From Neobacillus citreus (GTDB taxonomy: Bacteria > Bacillota > Bacilli > Bacillales > Cytobacillaceae): a DNA stretch of 55,257 nucleotides. The notes below the pieces were generated by a model. The model worked only from the letters and a program-made list of their open reading frames with translations, did no database searches and was not told where the DNA came from. Position numbers and translations under genes: made by a program. The DNA lies in NCBI RefSeq assembly GCF_018343545.2, contig NZ_JAGYPE020000033.1:1-55257 (forward strand), written 5' to 3'. How positions within the stretch are numbered: the stretch's first letter is position 1; each line of letters opens with the position of its first letter. Positions 17,077-25,132 of this stretch are shown piece after piece.

Positions 17077-17104
17077 AAAAAGCCTCACTGTTTGTAGTGA
17101 GACT
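17077..17104 (-). terminator. Terminator of the gntR-family gene
   Basis: Minus-strand hairpin AGTCTCACT / AGTGAGGCT (arms 17096-17104 and 17081-17089, one wobble pair, six-base loop) followed by TTTT and more A/T-rich sequence. It lies 19 bases past the gntR stop. Confidence 0.75.
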
Positions 17105-17122
17105 GTTTTGATGAGGATGAAT

Positions 17123-17857
17123 CTACGTGAGTTCCGTATAAAACCGGCAGCGGTCGCCGCGCACAATCGAACGGCAAAATTCCACTGGTTTCCCGCTCGT
17201 GTCAAAAGCGGTCCGTTCTAACAACAAAGCGGGCTTCCCAGCTTCTGTTTTTAGAAATTCACTTTCGTCCGGACGAATTAAAACGGGTTCAAATGCCTCA
17301 ATTGCCCTGTTCACAATGATGTTAAATTCCGCTTCAAGCAAATCATACAGGGAGGTCTCCCCCACCCTCTTCAATGGCTCCATATTCGGGACCACTCTTT
17401 TTGGGAAAAAGGAAGATTCCAGAATATACGGGTCATCATCGACACAGCGAAGGCGCTTCATTTCAATGACATGTTCCTCATTGGTTACTTGCAGTTCTTC
17501 CATAATCTCCGGGGTCGGCTTGACTTCTCGGATGTCAATGACAATGTCATTGGGAACCATTCCTTTTTCCTTAAAGCCCTTGCTGAAACTATATAATCCC
17601 ATTAGGGACTGCTGGAGCAGCTTTGGTTTTGCGACAAACGTGCCCTTCCCCTGAACACGATAAAGAAGCCCATCCTGAACGAGTTCTTCAATCGCTTTTT
17701 TTGCTGTATTTCTACTGACATTATAATCATTCATTAATTGGTGCTCTGACGGAATTTGATCACCAGGCTTCCAGTCACCACTATCAATGGACTGTTTTAG
17801 TCTTTCCTTAAGCTGATGATACAGTGGTATGACACTATCACTTTGCAATGGTTTCAT
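17123..17857 (-). CDS. GntR/HutC-family repressor with UTRA domain (NagR-like)
   Basis: 244 residues. Winged helix-turn-helix at residues 8-75 (PLYHQLKERLKQSI, GDQIPSEHQLMNDYNVSRNTAKKAIEEL, YRVQGKGTFVAKP). The UTRA effector domain follows, with YILESSFFPKRVVP and the ending VEFCRSIVRGDRCRFYTEL. The family includes NagR/YvoA and DasR, which sense amino-sugar phosphates. ATG at 17857 follows GGAGGAAGG. A 12-bp motif repeated in tandem in its own promoter recurs before the ROK-kinase operon, so it likely represses that operon and itself. Confidence 0.93.
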   Translation of the reverse strand: MKPLQSDSVIPLYHQLKERLKQSIDSGDWKPGDQIPSEHQLMNDYNVSRNTAKKAIEELVQDGLLYRVQGKGTFVAKPKLLQQSLMGLYSFSKGFKEKGMVPNDIVIDIREVKPTPEIMEELQVTNEEHVIEMKRLRCVDDDPYILESSFFPKRVVPNMEPLKRVGETSLYDLLEAEFNIIVNRAIEAFEPVLIRPDESEFLKTEAGKPALLLERTAFDTSGKPVEFCRSIVRGDRCRFYTELT

Positions 17858-17896
17858 CGTAATCTACCTTCCTCCACGATACGACAGGTTAGGCTC

Positions 17897-17930
17897 ATTA
17901 TACCATCAATTGTACCATCAATCCATCAGG
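17897..17930 (-). promoter_or_regulatory. Tandem operator repeats over the gntR promoter
   Basis: On the plus strand ttataccatcaat (17898-17910) and ttgtaccatcaat (17910-17922) are tandem copies with a 12-base period, followed by a partial third copy (tccatcagg). The minus-strand -10 TATAAT (17897-17902) is embedded in the first copy. A near-identical single copy lies at 10997-11008. Autoregulation by the GntR protein is inferred. Confidence 0.6.
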
Positions 17931-17998
17931 AGTCTGTTAAGGAGTTCTTTGCCGTTTTTTTCAGTTTTGCGGATTATTAAATCAGATTTATTTTCATT

Positions 17999-18412
17999 TC
18001 AAGCATTTAGTTTTTCATAAATTTTTAACATGAATTCTTTTTCTTCCTGGGTTAACTTTTCAAAAAGAGTTTTCCGCAGCAACTGCCCTTCTTTGTTTGC
18101 TCTTATAACCGTATCGATTCCTTTATCAGTTATTTGTAAATAGATAATTCGACGATCAGACTCATCTGTTACTCTGACAGCTAATTTTTTTTTAACAAGT
18201 TTTTCTGATAAATGTGTTAAAGTAGCAGGAGTTAATCCTAAGGTTTTCGCAAGATCTGATGGGCGGCTTTTTCCATTTTCCTTAAGGTGTCCGAGAACAA
18301 GGATATGGGAAACACCAAGTTCTTCATTGAACATTTTATTCCATTTAACAATTAAATTATTTGTAAATTTATCCATATTATGAATCAGTTCAAAAATGGT
18401 CTGATCATTCAT
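17999..18412 (-). CDS. MarR-family transcriptional regulator
   Basis: 137 residues with the MarR winged helix: HILVLGHLKENGKSRPSDLAKTLGLTPATLTHLSEKLVKK, then the wing DESDRRIIYLQITDKG. ATG at 18412 has GTGAGGA upstream. It lies after the SDR-MFS operon on the same strand, separated by a strong hairpin. A TTAGGT-type inverted repeat at the start of the SDR operon is a candidate target. The ligand is unknown; MarR proteins near acyl-CoA or aromatic catabolic genes often sense a CoA ester or aromatic acid. Confidence 0.92.
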   Translation of the reverse strand: MNDQTIFELIHNMDKFTNNLIVKWNKMFNEELGVSHILVLGHLKENGKSRPSDLAKTLGLTPATLTHLSEKLVKKKLAVRVTDESDRRIIYLQITDKGIDTVIRANKEGQLLRKTLFEKLTQEEKEFMLKIYEKLNA

Positions 18413-18440
18413 CAGGGTTAATCCTCACTTCCTATAGATA

Positions 18441-18470
18441 AGAGCCCCTAATTATTAAATTAGGGGCTCT
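18441..18470 (-). terminator. Hairpin terminator between the MFS gene and marR
   Basis: Arms agagcccctaatt (18441-18453) and aattaggggctct (18458-18470) are perfectly paired over 13 bp with a four-base loop. It lies about 50 bases beyond the MFS stop. Short T-rich flanks only. Confidence 0.8.
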
Positions 18471-18521
18471 ATTTAGAATACACGCTATTTAGCTGAGAAT
18501 CCACCATCAATAACCAATATT

Positions 18522-19787
18522 CTAATTCCACAATCCTGCTTGTTCTAACTTCTTTTTGCCTTTGAATGCGAACATGACACATCCAATATTAATAATCAAC
18601 ATAATGATAATGGCATATAAAACTGGAATATAACTTCCTATAAAATCAAAAACATAACCATAGGCAGGCAGGGCAACTATAGATGCAACTGCCAACCCCA
18701 TTGAAGCAGATGAGTATATTTGGCTATATTCTTTATTTCCAAATAAGCTGGTTGTAAGGGCCGGTCCCAATGTTCCAATAGAAGAGGATATAAATCCAAA
18801 AAGGGCAACGGCAAACGTTATGATAATTGAACTTGAAGCAAAGAATAACAATAAACATACCGCTATTAGTCCTGTTGCCATTGCAAAAATAGCTGTATTT
18901 TTTGATCCGATTTTATCACTTAAAAATCCAATCACTAATGACCCGACTAACACACCTAGCATATAGGACCCCATTACATTGCCTACAAAAGCAACATCGA
19001 ATCCTTTGTTCATCAAATAGGTGGGAATATGAATCGAAAAACTGGCAATGGATGTAATTAAAAAGAAAAAGATCATAAGTGCATAAAATGCGTAGGATTT
19101 TCTAGCATCGACCATAGCGACACCTTTATTTTTAGATTCCTGTATAGTATCATTACCATTCTTTTTAATTTCTGCCATTCCATACGGAAGCAAGCCACTG
19201 TCTTGAGGTGATTTTCGAATAAAAATTAATACGATCGGAACAACAATAACAATGACCGTAATTCCTACAATTATATATGAGCCTCTCCACCCTTGGTTTG
19301 CAATTAAATTTCCTACAATTGGCTGGGAAACTGCACCAAGTGCTCCTCCGGCAGCACTCATGATTCCTAGTGCTAGGCCATTATTCTTTTTAAACCACTG
19401 ATTGATTAAAACTGGGCCAGCAATCACAGTTATAAATACTCCACCTACGGCCAGCGGAATGGCGAAAATATACCAACCCCAAACAGAATCCATCATACCA
19501 AACATAGCAAAAGCCCCTGCCTGCAATACAATAGCGATACTTAGAAGCAAACGGGTATTGTACTTTGCCATTAATTTTCCGCCAATAGGTAAAAAAAACA
19601 TCGTTACAATTGCTGATACACTTAAATATAAAGTTAAACTTCCCATCCCGATTCCAAGGTCTTTCGTAATAGGTGTTAAAAATAGCCCCGCCGAATTATT
19701 TAAAGCACCTTTTCCTAAACCAACTATTATACAAAGCCCTAATAATATCCACCAAGCATAGTGAATTTTCCCCTTTTTTTGATCCAT
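18522..19787 (-). CDS. MFS transporter, oxalate/formate antiporter-like (OFA/monocarboxylate type)
   Basis: Integral membrane transporter, about 421 residues and 12 hydrophobic segments. The start KIHYAWWILLGLCIIVGLGKG, the repeat-one loop PIGGKLMAKYNTR, and ISAAGGALGAVSQPIVG-like helices resemble the OFA/monocarboxylate-proton group. The central loop (about residues 200-225) is cytoplasmic. ATG at 19787 follows TATGGGGAAA; the TTG nine codons earlier has no ribosome site. It lies 74 bases after an SDR gene, probably in one operon. Likely imports or exports a small organic acid linked to the neighbouring dehydrogenases; the substrate cannot be read from sequence. Confidence 0.88.
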   Translation of the reverse strand: MDQKKGKIHYAWWILLGLCIIVGLGKGALNNSAGLFLTPITKDLGIGMGSLTLYLSVSAIVTMFFLPIGGKLMAKYNTRLLLSIAIVLQAGAFAMFGMMDSVWGWYIFAIPLAVGGVFITVIAGPVLINQWFKKNNGLALGIMSAAGGALGAVSQPIVGNLIANQGWRGSYIIVGITVIVIVVPIVLIFIRKSPQDSGLLPYGMAEIKKNGNDTIQESKNKGVAMVDARKSYAFYALMIFFFLITSIASFSIHIPTYLMNKGFDVAFVGNVMGSYMLGVLVGSLVIGFLSDKIGSKNTAIFAMATGLIAVCLLLFFASSSIIITFAVALFGFISSSIGTLGPALTTSLFGNKEYSQIYSSASMGLAVASIVALPAYGYVFDFIGSYIPVLYAIIIMLIINIGCVMFAFKGKKKLEQAGLWN

Positions 19788-19860
19788 GATTTCCCCATAA
19801 CCCCAATTCGACAATATAAATTATTTAATATATAAATCCTATAAATTACTAAATATAGTT

Positions 19861-20661
19861 TTAAGATTTTTTCATAAATTCTTCAAAATCCGGACTAGTT
19901 GGGTTAGCAATATAATGGCCGCCCTCTACTTGGATTGTCTGCCCGGTAATAAATTTGGATTCATCTGAAGCCAAGAATAAAACCGTATTACCGATATCAT
20001 CCGGTTCACCGTGATATGGAAGGGCATTATATTTTGCAAAAATATCCAAAACGTCAGGCGGCATATTATTTTTTGCTGCAGGTGTCAAAATTAAACCTGG
20101 TGCCACGGCATTACAGCGAATATGATTTTTTCCATATTGGGCTGCAATATATCTTGTCAGATTGACTACACCAGCTTTTGATGCTCCATATGCGGCACGA
20201 ATTGAATCGCCGAAAAAGCCTGCCATTGATGCTGTGTTAATAATCGAACCACCGCCGGATTTAATCATGTGTGGAATTGCGAATCTGCTGCCCAGCAGTA
20301 CACTTTTTAAATTCAGATTCATGAGCCGGTCCCATTCATTGAGATCCATGTTAACTACATCCAGATCTTTTTGAAGGTTTGTCGAGCCAACATTATTATA
20401 AAGAACGGTAATCTTACCATATTGTTCAACTGTAAATTCGACTGCTTCCTTAATTGAATTTTCATCTCCCGCATCAAGGAAAATCCCTACAGCTTCTCCG
20501 CCTTCGGCTTTGATCCTTTCTGCTGCTTCTTTAGCCCCATCAACATTAAAATCGGCAATGACAACTTTTGCACCTTCCTTAGCCAATAATGTTGCTGATG
20601 ATAATCCTATACCTGAGGCGCCGCCGGTTACCAGCGCCACCTTATCTTGAACTCTTCCCAT
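19861..20661 (-). CDS. Short-chain dehydrogenase/reductase (SDR)
   Basis: NAD(P)-dependent oxidoreductase, about 266 residues. Classical SDR motifs: TGGASGIG (cofactor), NNVG, the serine in INTASMAG, and YGASK with the catalytic Tyr and Lys; the end ITGQTIQVEGGHYIANP is typical. The Asp after the second strand (VVIADFN) suggests NAD preference. ATG at 20661 is seven bases after AAAGGGG; the TTG two codons earlier is too close. Second gene of the SDR-SDR-MFS operon, 25 bases after the first. Substrate unknown, probably a hydroxyacyl or alcohol intermediate. Confidence 0.9.
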   Translation of the reverse strand: MGRVQDKVALVTGGASGIGLSSATLLAKEGAKVVIADFNVDGAKEAAERIKAEGGEAVGIFLDAGDENSIKEAVEFTVEQYGKITVLYNNVGSTNLQKDLDVVNMDLNEWDRLMNLNLKSVLLGSRFAIPHMIKSGGGSIINTASMAGFFGDSIRAAYGASKAGVVNLTRYIAAQYGKNHIRCNAVAPGLILTPAAKNNMPPDVLDIFAKYNALPYHGEPDDIGNTVLFLASDESKFITGQTIQVEGGHYIANPTSPDFEEFMKKS

Positions 20662-20685
20662 GTTCAAATCCCCTTTCTGAAGTGT

Positions 20686-21435
20686 TTAGCGTAATTTTAT
20701 TGAACCGCCGTCTACCATGATAGTTTGACCAGTAATATAATCAGAATCACTGCTTGCCAAGAAAACTGCTGCCTTGCCGATATCTTGTTCTGGATCACCA
20801 AGGCGGCGGAGAGGAATTTTATTAATCATCTCATCGTATAATTGTGGAGCACTATCACGCCATTGCTCAACACCTGCTGTAAGGGCGATTGGCGAAATCA
20901 TGTTAACATTAATTCCTTCAGGGCCCCATTCATTCGCTGCCACACGTGAAATGGCTCTAATGGCTTCTTTTGCTGCTGCATAAGAAGTTTGGGTGACTTG
21001 TCCTTCAAGGCCGGCACCTGATGCAAAATTTATCACCTTACCCTTTGTTTTCTTCAATTCAGGGTAGGCTGCCTGCATAAAATGAAATGTCGGATAAAAG
21101 CCTGTCCCAAAGGATAAATCTAAGAGTTCTTGGGTGGTTTCAATAAATAGTGCCTGTCTAGATGCATGCGCATTATTGACCATAATGTCCAACTTGCCAA
21201 ACTTCTTAACCACAGCGTCCACAATCGCATATACGTTTTCTTTGACTGAGATATCCTTAATAAAAAGCATACCCTCTGTAAATTGGGTTACATCTGCAAG
21301 AGTTTCTTTTCCCTTTTCTTCATTTACATCGACAATGGCGATATGAGCGCCTTCCTTGGCCATAGCAAGAGCAATCCCTCTGCCAATACCTGAAGCGCTT
21401 CCAGAAACTATTGCCACTTTTCCTTGTAACTTCAT
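20686..21435 (-). CDS. Short-chain dehydrogenase/reductase, paralogue of the 24269 gene
   Basis: 249 residues. SDR motifs: SGSASGIGRGIA, VNNAHAS, INFASGAG with the catalytic Ser, and SYAAAKEAIRAISRVAANEWG with YxxxK. The C-terminus SSDSDYITGQTIMVDGGSIKLR is almost the same as in the SDR at 24269-25021. The VDVNEEKG segment favours NAD. ATG at 21435 follows GAGGT. First gene of its operon, behind a promoter with a MarR-like inverted repeat. Probably a 3-hydroxyacyl-CoA or hydroxysteroid-type dehydrogenase by family; the exact substrate is not visible. Confidence 0.9.
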   Translation of the reverse strand: MKLQGKVAIVSGSASGIGRGIALAMAKEGAHIAIVDVNEEKGKETLADVTQFTEGMLFIKDISVKENVYAIVDAVVKKFGKLDIMVNNAHASRQALFIETTQELLDLSFGTGFYPTFHFMQAAYPELKKTKGKVINFASGAGLEGQVTQTSYAAAKEAIRAISRVAANEWGPEGINVNMISPIALTAGVEQWRDSAPQLYDEMINKIPLRRLGDPEQDIGKAAVFLASSDSDYITGQTIMVDGGSIKLR

Positions 21436-21463
21436 TCGTATGACCTCTTTTCTTTAAAATAAT

Positions 21464-21518
21464 TTAGGTATCTAAATATTAGACACCTAATTTTATCAAT
21501 ATTTTTTACCTCTTGCAA
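21464..21518 (-). promoter_or_regulatory. Promoter of the SDR operon with downstream inverted-repeat operator
   Basis: Minus strand -35 TTGCAA (21513-21518), 17-base spacer, -10 TAAAAT (21490-21495). Directly downstream, at the expected start site, lies the inverted repeat ttaggtatctaa (21464-21475), three bases, ttagacacctaa (21479-21490), with one mismatch per arm pair. The size and position fit a MarR-family operator; the marR gene is about 3 kb away. Confidence 0.65.
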
Positions 21519-21540
21519 CGTTGTTATGTTGTTTTCCCTA

Positions 21541-21603
21541 TAAAAAATCCCCTCAATAAAGACAGATTGAAGTGCTTTTTTATATCTGTCTACTATAAGG
21601 GGA
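21541..21603 (-). terminator. Terminator of the aldehyde dehydrogenase gene
   Basis: Long interrupted hairpin: cccct (21549-21553) and agacagat (21560-21567) pair with atctgtct (21584-21591) and agggg (21598-21602). On the minus strand it is followed by ATTTTTTA. It lies about 50 bases past the aldehyde dehydrogenase stop. Confidence 0.7.
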
Positions 21604-21648
21604 CCGTTCACAACCGTTGCCAAAAATAAAATTTATCAAATATACAAG

Positions 21649-23124
21649 TTATCCAATCTCAATCACACATGCTTTTTCACGTGTATTTTCTAAAATAGAG
21701 TCCTTGCCGAAGCCGCTTTCTTTAAATCCGCCAAACGGCAGCTCAACCCCAACCCTGCGGTAGGTATTCACCCAAACATTACCAGATTCCAAGGATTTTA
21801 TCATTCGTTGGGCACGCCCAAGGTTTGTTGTCCAAACTCCGGCTCCCAAACCATAGGCTGTATCATTGGCAATTTCAATAGCCTCTTCTTCTGTCTCAAA
21901 TGGGATTACAACCGCCACTGGTCCGAAAATTTCCTCCTGGCAAATACGATATGAGTTTTTATCTACTTGAATTAATGTAGGCTCAACCCAGTATCCGTTG
22001 GAAAACTGCGGCTGCCCTGGCAATAGAACTTCGCCTCCGTATCTGCCGCCAAAAATGATTTTTCCGCCCTCTTGAACCCCTAAATCTATATAAGAACAAA
22101 CCTTCTCATATTGTGCCTGGTTTGCAATTGGCCCCATTGTACTTGTAAAATCCATTGTATCCCCAAGTTTAAGTGGTTCTAAAGTCTTAGCTTTCATCAG
22201 CGTTAACATTTCATCAAATATAGATTGCTGGATTAGGATTCTTGAACCGCCCACGCATATTTGCCCTGCATTGCCGGTAAAAATTCCATTCGTTGTAATT
22301 CCTTCTGCCGCTTTATTAAGGTCAGCGTCTTCAAAGACTATGTTCGGAGATTTTCCGCCCAATTCAAGTGTTAATGGTTTTGGGTCCCTTGCGGTAGATT
22401 GAACGATAGCCCTTGCCGTCCTGCCTGAACCGGTCAAACTAACTCTATTAACTCCTTTGTGAGCAACGAGGGAATCGCCTATTTCACTACCTAATCCAGA
22501 AATAACATTTAGCACACCGGGAGGCAATATTTCTGCCAGGATTTCTCCGTATCGGAGTGATCCCACAGCAGCTAACTCAGAAGGTTTAATAATAACAGTA
22601 TTTCCAGCTGCCAAGGCATAGGCTGCTTTTAAGGTGAAGGTAAATAATGGAGCATTCCACGGAATAATACCCAATACAACGCCTAATGGTTCACGGATTG
22701 TATAACCAAAGGAAGTAGGCCCGAGGGGAACCGTTTCGCCCCTGCTGGCCACAGACGCTGCACCAGCTGCATCATACCAAATCTGTTTCAAAACGGGGAT
22801 TAATCCATAAATGGTTTCCCTAATGACCCAGCCATTATCCTTTGTCTCCAGCTCTGCCAGTTCCTGGCCATACGTATCCAAAACGTTTGCAATTCGTCTT
22901 AAATATTCTGCGCGCTCACCCGCTGAAAGCGCAGCCCACTTGGGAAAAGCAGTGCGTGCTGCGGTAACTGCTGCGTCTACATCCTCAATCGTACTTAAAG
23001 GAATCTTTGCCCAAACATCGCCCGTTGCAGGATTAATTGCATCCATTGTTCGATCATCAGAAGACGTTAGCAATCTCCCATTAATAAGATTTTGATACTG
23101 TTTTATTTCCTTCGTAATTGCCAC
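21649..23124 (-). CDS. Aldehyde dehydrogenase family protein
   Basis: NAD(P)-dependent oxidation of an aldehyde to the acid. 491 residues, the family norm. Seen: GIIPWNAPLFTF, KPSELAA, SLTGSGRTAR, LELGGKSPNIVF with the general-base Glu (about residue 260), GNAGQICVGGSR with the nucleophilic Cys (about 295), EEIFGPV and PFGGFKESGFG near the end. GTG start at 23124 after GGGTGAGG. Monocistronic with its own promoter and terminator. Retro-aldol cleavage by the thiolase-fold proteins farther along would release an aldehyde or ketone, and this enzyme is a candidate for oxidising such a product; that link is inference. Confidence 0.95.
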   Translation of the reverse strand: MAITKEIKQYQNLINGRLLTSSDDRTMDAINPATGDVWAKIPLSTIEDVDAAVTAARTAFPKWAALSAGERAEYLRRIANVLDTYGQELAELETKDNGWVIRETIYGLIPVLKQIWYDAAGAASVASRGETVPLGPTSFGYTIREPLGVVLGIIPWNAPLFTFTLKAAYALAAGNTVIIKPSELAAVGSLRYGEILAEILPPGVLNVISGLGSEIGDSLVAHKGVNRVSLTGSGRTARAIVQSTARDPKPLTLELGGKSPNIVFEDADLNKAAEGITTNGIFTGNAGQICVGGSRILIQQSIFDEMLTLMKAKTLEPLKLGDTMDFTSTMGPIANQAQYEKVCSYIDLGVQEGGKIIFGGRYGGEVLLPGQPQFSNGYWVEPTLIQVDKNSYRICQEEIFGPVAVVIPFETEEEAIEIANDTAYGLGAGVWTTNLGRAQRMIKSLESGNVWVNTYRRVGVELPFGGFKESGFGKDSILENTREKACVIEIG

Positions 23125-23166
23125 AATGCCTCACCCTTTCAACTAAATGAAATAGCCTTCTATTCA

Positions 23167-23195
23167 ATTTTAAGTAATAGAACTAAAGCCTTCAA
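23167..23195 (-). promoter_or_regulatory. Promoter of the aldehyde dehydrogenase gene
   Basis: Minus strand -35 TTGAAG (23190-23195), 17-base spacer, -10 TAAAAT (23167-23172), about 40 bases before the GTG start. Confidence 0.55.
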
Positions 23196-23249
23196 TGTAG
23201 ATTTTCCCAATAAATAGATATTGATTTTTGTAAAAAATAATCTAAGGGT

Positions 23250-24209
23250 TTAGTATTTTTTGCCCGATTGATAGAATAAAATTTTCCCATTATATTCTTC
23301 CATTCGGATATGGCCAAGTGATTCTAAATAAACCAAGTTTGTAATCGTTTGGAAAAAGGCGGCACCTGCACGCTCAGGGGACAGATTCTTTCCATATACA
23401 CGTTGTGAAACCTGAAACGCGGTGCTTCCATCCTCATCAATAGCATGAAAGGTTTGCTCCCACCTTTTTTGATAATGTGACATCATCAATTCGATTCTTG
23501 CACCTAAGTCGTTAATCTGTTCACCATGCCCCGGAAGAACATATTTTGCCTTGCAAGGCAGGAGCTTTTCTATTGCTAGAAAGTAATCTTTTAAAGGATT
23601 ATCACCCTCTCCATTGCAAATAACAATCGGATTAATAGAGTTTAAAATATGATCTCCAACGAAAAGAACCTGTTCTTTCTTGTTATAAAAGCTAAAATGG
23701 TCAGGCGAGTGTCCTGGAGTCCATATCGTTCTATATCCAGAATCACCCAGGATAATTTCTTCATTTTCTTCAAATAGCTCATCTGGGTCAAACTGGTAGG
23801 AGATAAACTGATGAAACCGATCGTCTTCCTTAGGATAAGGCGGTCCTTCATGCTTTTCTAAAAATGAAGCAATCGGATTCGAATATGTTTTATCGATAAA
23901 TAAGGCGCGGATTTTTTTTAATTCAACGTAGCTTTTCGACGCCATCCAAACAGGAACGTTAAACTGCTCTTGAAACCAGCCAGCTAAACCGAGATGGTCC
24001 GTATGGGCATGAGTTATGACTACTTTTTCAACACGGACACCTTCACTCATGACTTTTTGCCAAACTTGGATCGCCTCGTCTGTATAATCACCAGTATCTA
24101 TAACTGTAAATCCCTTTTCCCCTTTGATGAGATAGCAATTTACATACCCAAAGTCATATGGAATCGGAACTTTCAACAGATATACATTTTCTAAAATTTT
24201 TTGTATCAA
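23250..24209 (-). CDS. MBL-fold metallo-hydrolase
   Basis: 319 residues of the metallo-beta-lactamase fold. Metal site: VITHAHTDHLGLAG (HxHxDH), TPGHSPDHFSFY, LFVGDHIL and VLPGHGEQI. The C-terminal third (FQVSQRVYGKNLSPERAGAAFFQTITNLVYLESLGHI) is a winged-helix-like extension found in LACTB2-type and related hydrolases. Start TTG at 24209 lies four bases after GGAGGGAATATT-type purines. A thioesterase or lactonase role on an acyl-CoA or cyclic intermediate would suit the surroundings, but nothing in the sequence proves it. Confidence 0.85.
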   Translation of the reverse strand: MIQKILENVYLLKVPIPYDFGYVNCYLIKGEKGFTVIDTGDYTDEAIQVWQKVMSEGVRVEKVVITHAHTDHLGLAGWFQEQFNVPVWMASKSYVELKKIRALFIDKTYSNPIASFLEKHEGPPYPKEDDRFHQFISYQFDPDELFEENEEIILGDSGYRTIWTPGHSPDHFSFYNKKEQVLFVGDHILNSINPIVICNGEGDNPLKDYFLAIEKLLPCKAKYVLPGHGEQINDLGARIELMMSHYQKRWEQTFHAIDEDGSTAFQVSQRVYGKNLSPERAGAAFFQTITNLVYLESLGHIRMEEYNGKILFYQSGKKY

Positions 24210-24268
24210 AATATTCCCTCCTTACCTAAAACACCGGTGATTTTCCTACTAATGATACAATCCATTCT

Positions 24269-25021
24269 TTACCGGACCATTACGGTCCCACCATCAACCA
24301 TAATCGTCTGGCCCGTGATGTAATCAGCATCACTGCTGGCCAAAAATACCGCTGCCCGCCCGATATCTTCCTCACAATCTCCAAGTCGGCCCAACGGAAT
24401 GAGCGAAACCATTTTATTGTACGCATTCGGATGTTCCACCTGTAATCGTTCCACACCTGGCGAGTTTGCAATGGGTGATATCAGGTTTACATTAATTCCA
24501 TATCGGCCCCATTCCGTTGCGGCCACACGGGAAATTCCGCGGATTGCCTCTTTTGCTGCAGCATATGATGCCTGTTTACTCAGTCCAATCATGCCTGCAC
24601 CCGATACAAAATTAATCACTTTCCCTTTCGTTAGCTTTAAATAAGGCAAGGCACTGTTCATTAATATAAAGGTGGACCAAAAACCTGTATTCAAGGCCAA
24701 GTCCATCACTTCCTCCGTTGTTTCCTCAAAGGTCACATTTATTGAGCTCTGTGCATTATTCACTAAAACATCCAGTTTTCCAAACCTTTCAATCACCATT
24801 TCCACGATGCTTGGCAGCTTGCTTCGATCAGCTAAATCAGCTTGTATGAATAAGGCATTGCAGCCCAGCTTCAACAATTCTTCCTCTGTTCTTTTTCCTT
24901 TTTGTTCACTTAAACCGACAAAAACAACGGCTGCCCCCTCTTTTGCAAAGGCGTGGCAAATCCCCCGTCCGATACCGGAAGATCCGCCCGTAATTAAAGC
25001 CACTTTATCTTTTAATTTCAA
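24269..25021 (-). CDS. Short-chain dehydrogenase/reductase, paralogue of the 20686 gene
   Basis: About 250 residues. SDR motifs: TGGSSGIGRGIC, VNNAQSS, INFVSGAG, SYAAAKEAIRGISRVAATEWG (YxxxK) and the end DYITGQTIMVDGGTVMVR. It shares most of these strings with the SDR at 20686-21435, so the two are recent paralogues. I choose TTG 25021, eight bases after GGAGG; the ATG at 25036 contains that ribosome site. Divergent from the amidohydrolase. Probably acts on a related hydroxy-intermediate. Confidence 0.88.
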   Translation of the reverse strand: MKLKDKVALITGGSSGIGRGICHAFAKEGAAVVFVGLSEQKGKRTEEELLKLGCNALFIQADLADRSKLPSIVEMVIERFGKLDVLVNNAQSSINVTFEETTEEVMDLALNTGFWSTFILMNSALPYLKLTKGKVINFVSGAGMIGLSKQASYAAAKEAIRGISRVAATEWGRYGINVNLISPIANSPGVERLQVEHPNAYNKMVSLIPLGRLGDCEEDIGRAAVFLASSDADYITGQTIMVDGGTVMVR

Positions 25022-25132
25022 TCTCAAAACCTCCATATCTAGTAGTTTTACTTTTCACAGCGATTTGAATATTCGTAATTTTTTATTTACAATTAAATAA
25101 AGAAATAATGATACTGTGAGGAGCTTACAATT

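Noticed and set aside
21432..21623. 63-codon frame between the SDR and aldehyde dehydrogenase genes
   Set aside because: It covers the terminator, promoter and operator, has no ribosome site and no recognisable sequence.
25086..25115. TTTACA-18-GATACT as a promoter for the amidohydrolase
   Set aside because: The -10 lies only a few bases before the ribosome site, leaving almost no leader; the true promoter is probably farther upstream.
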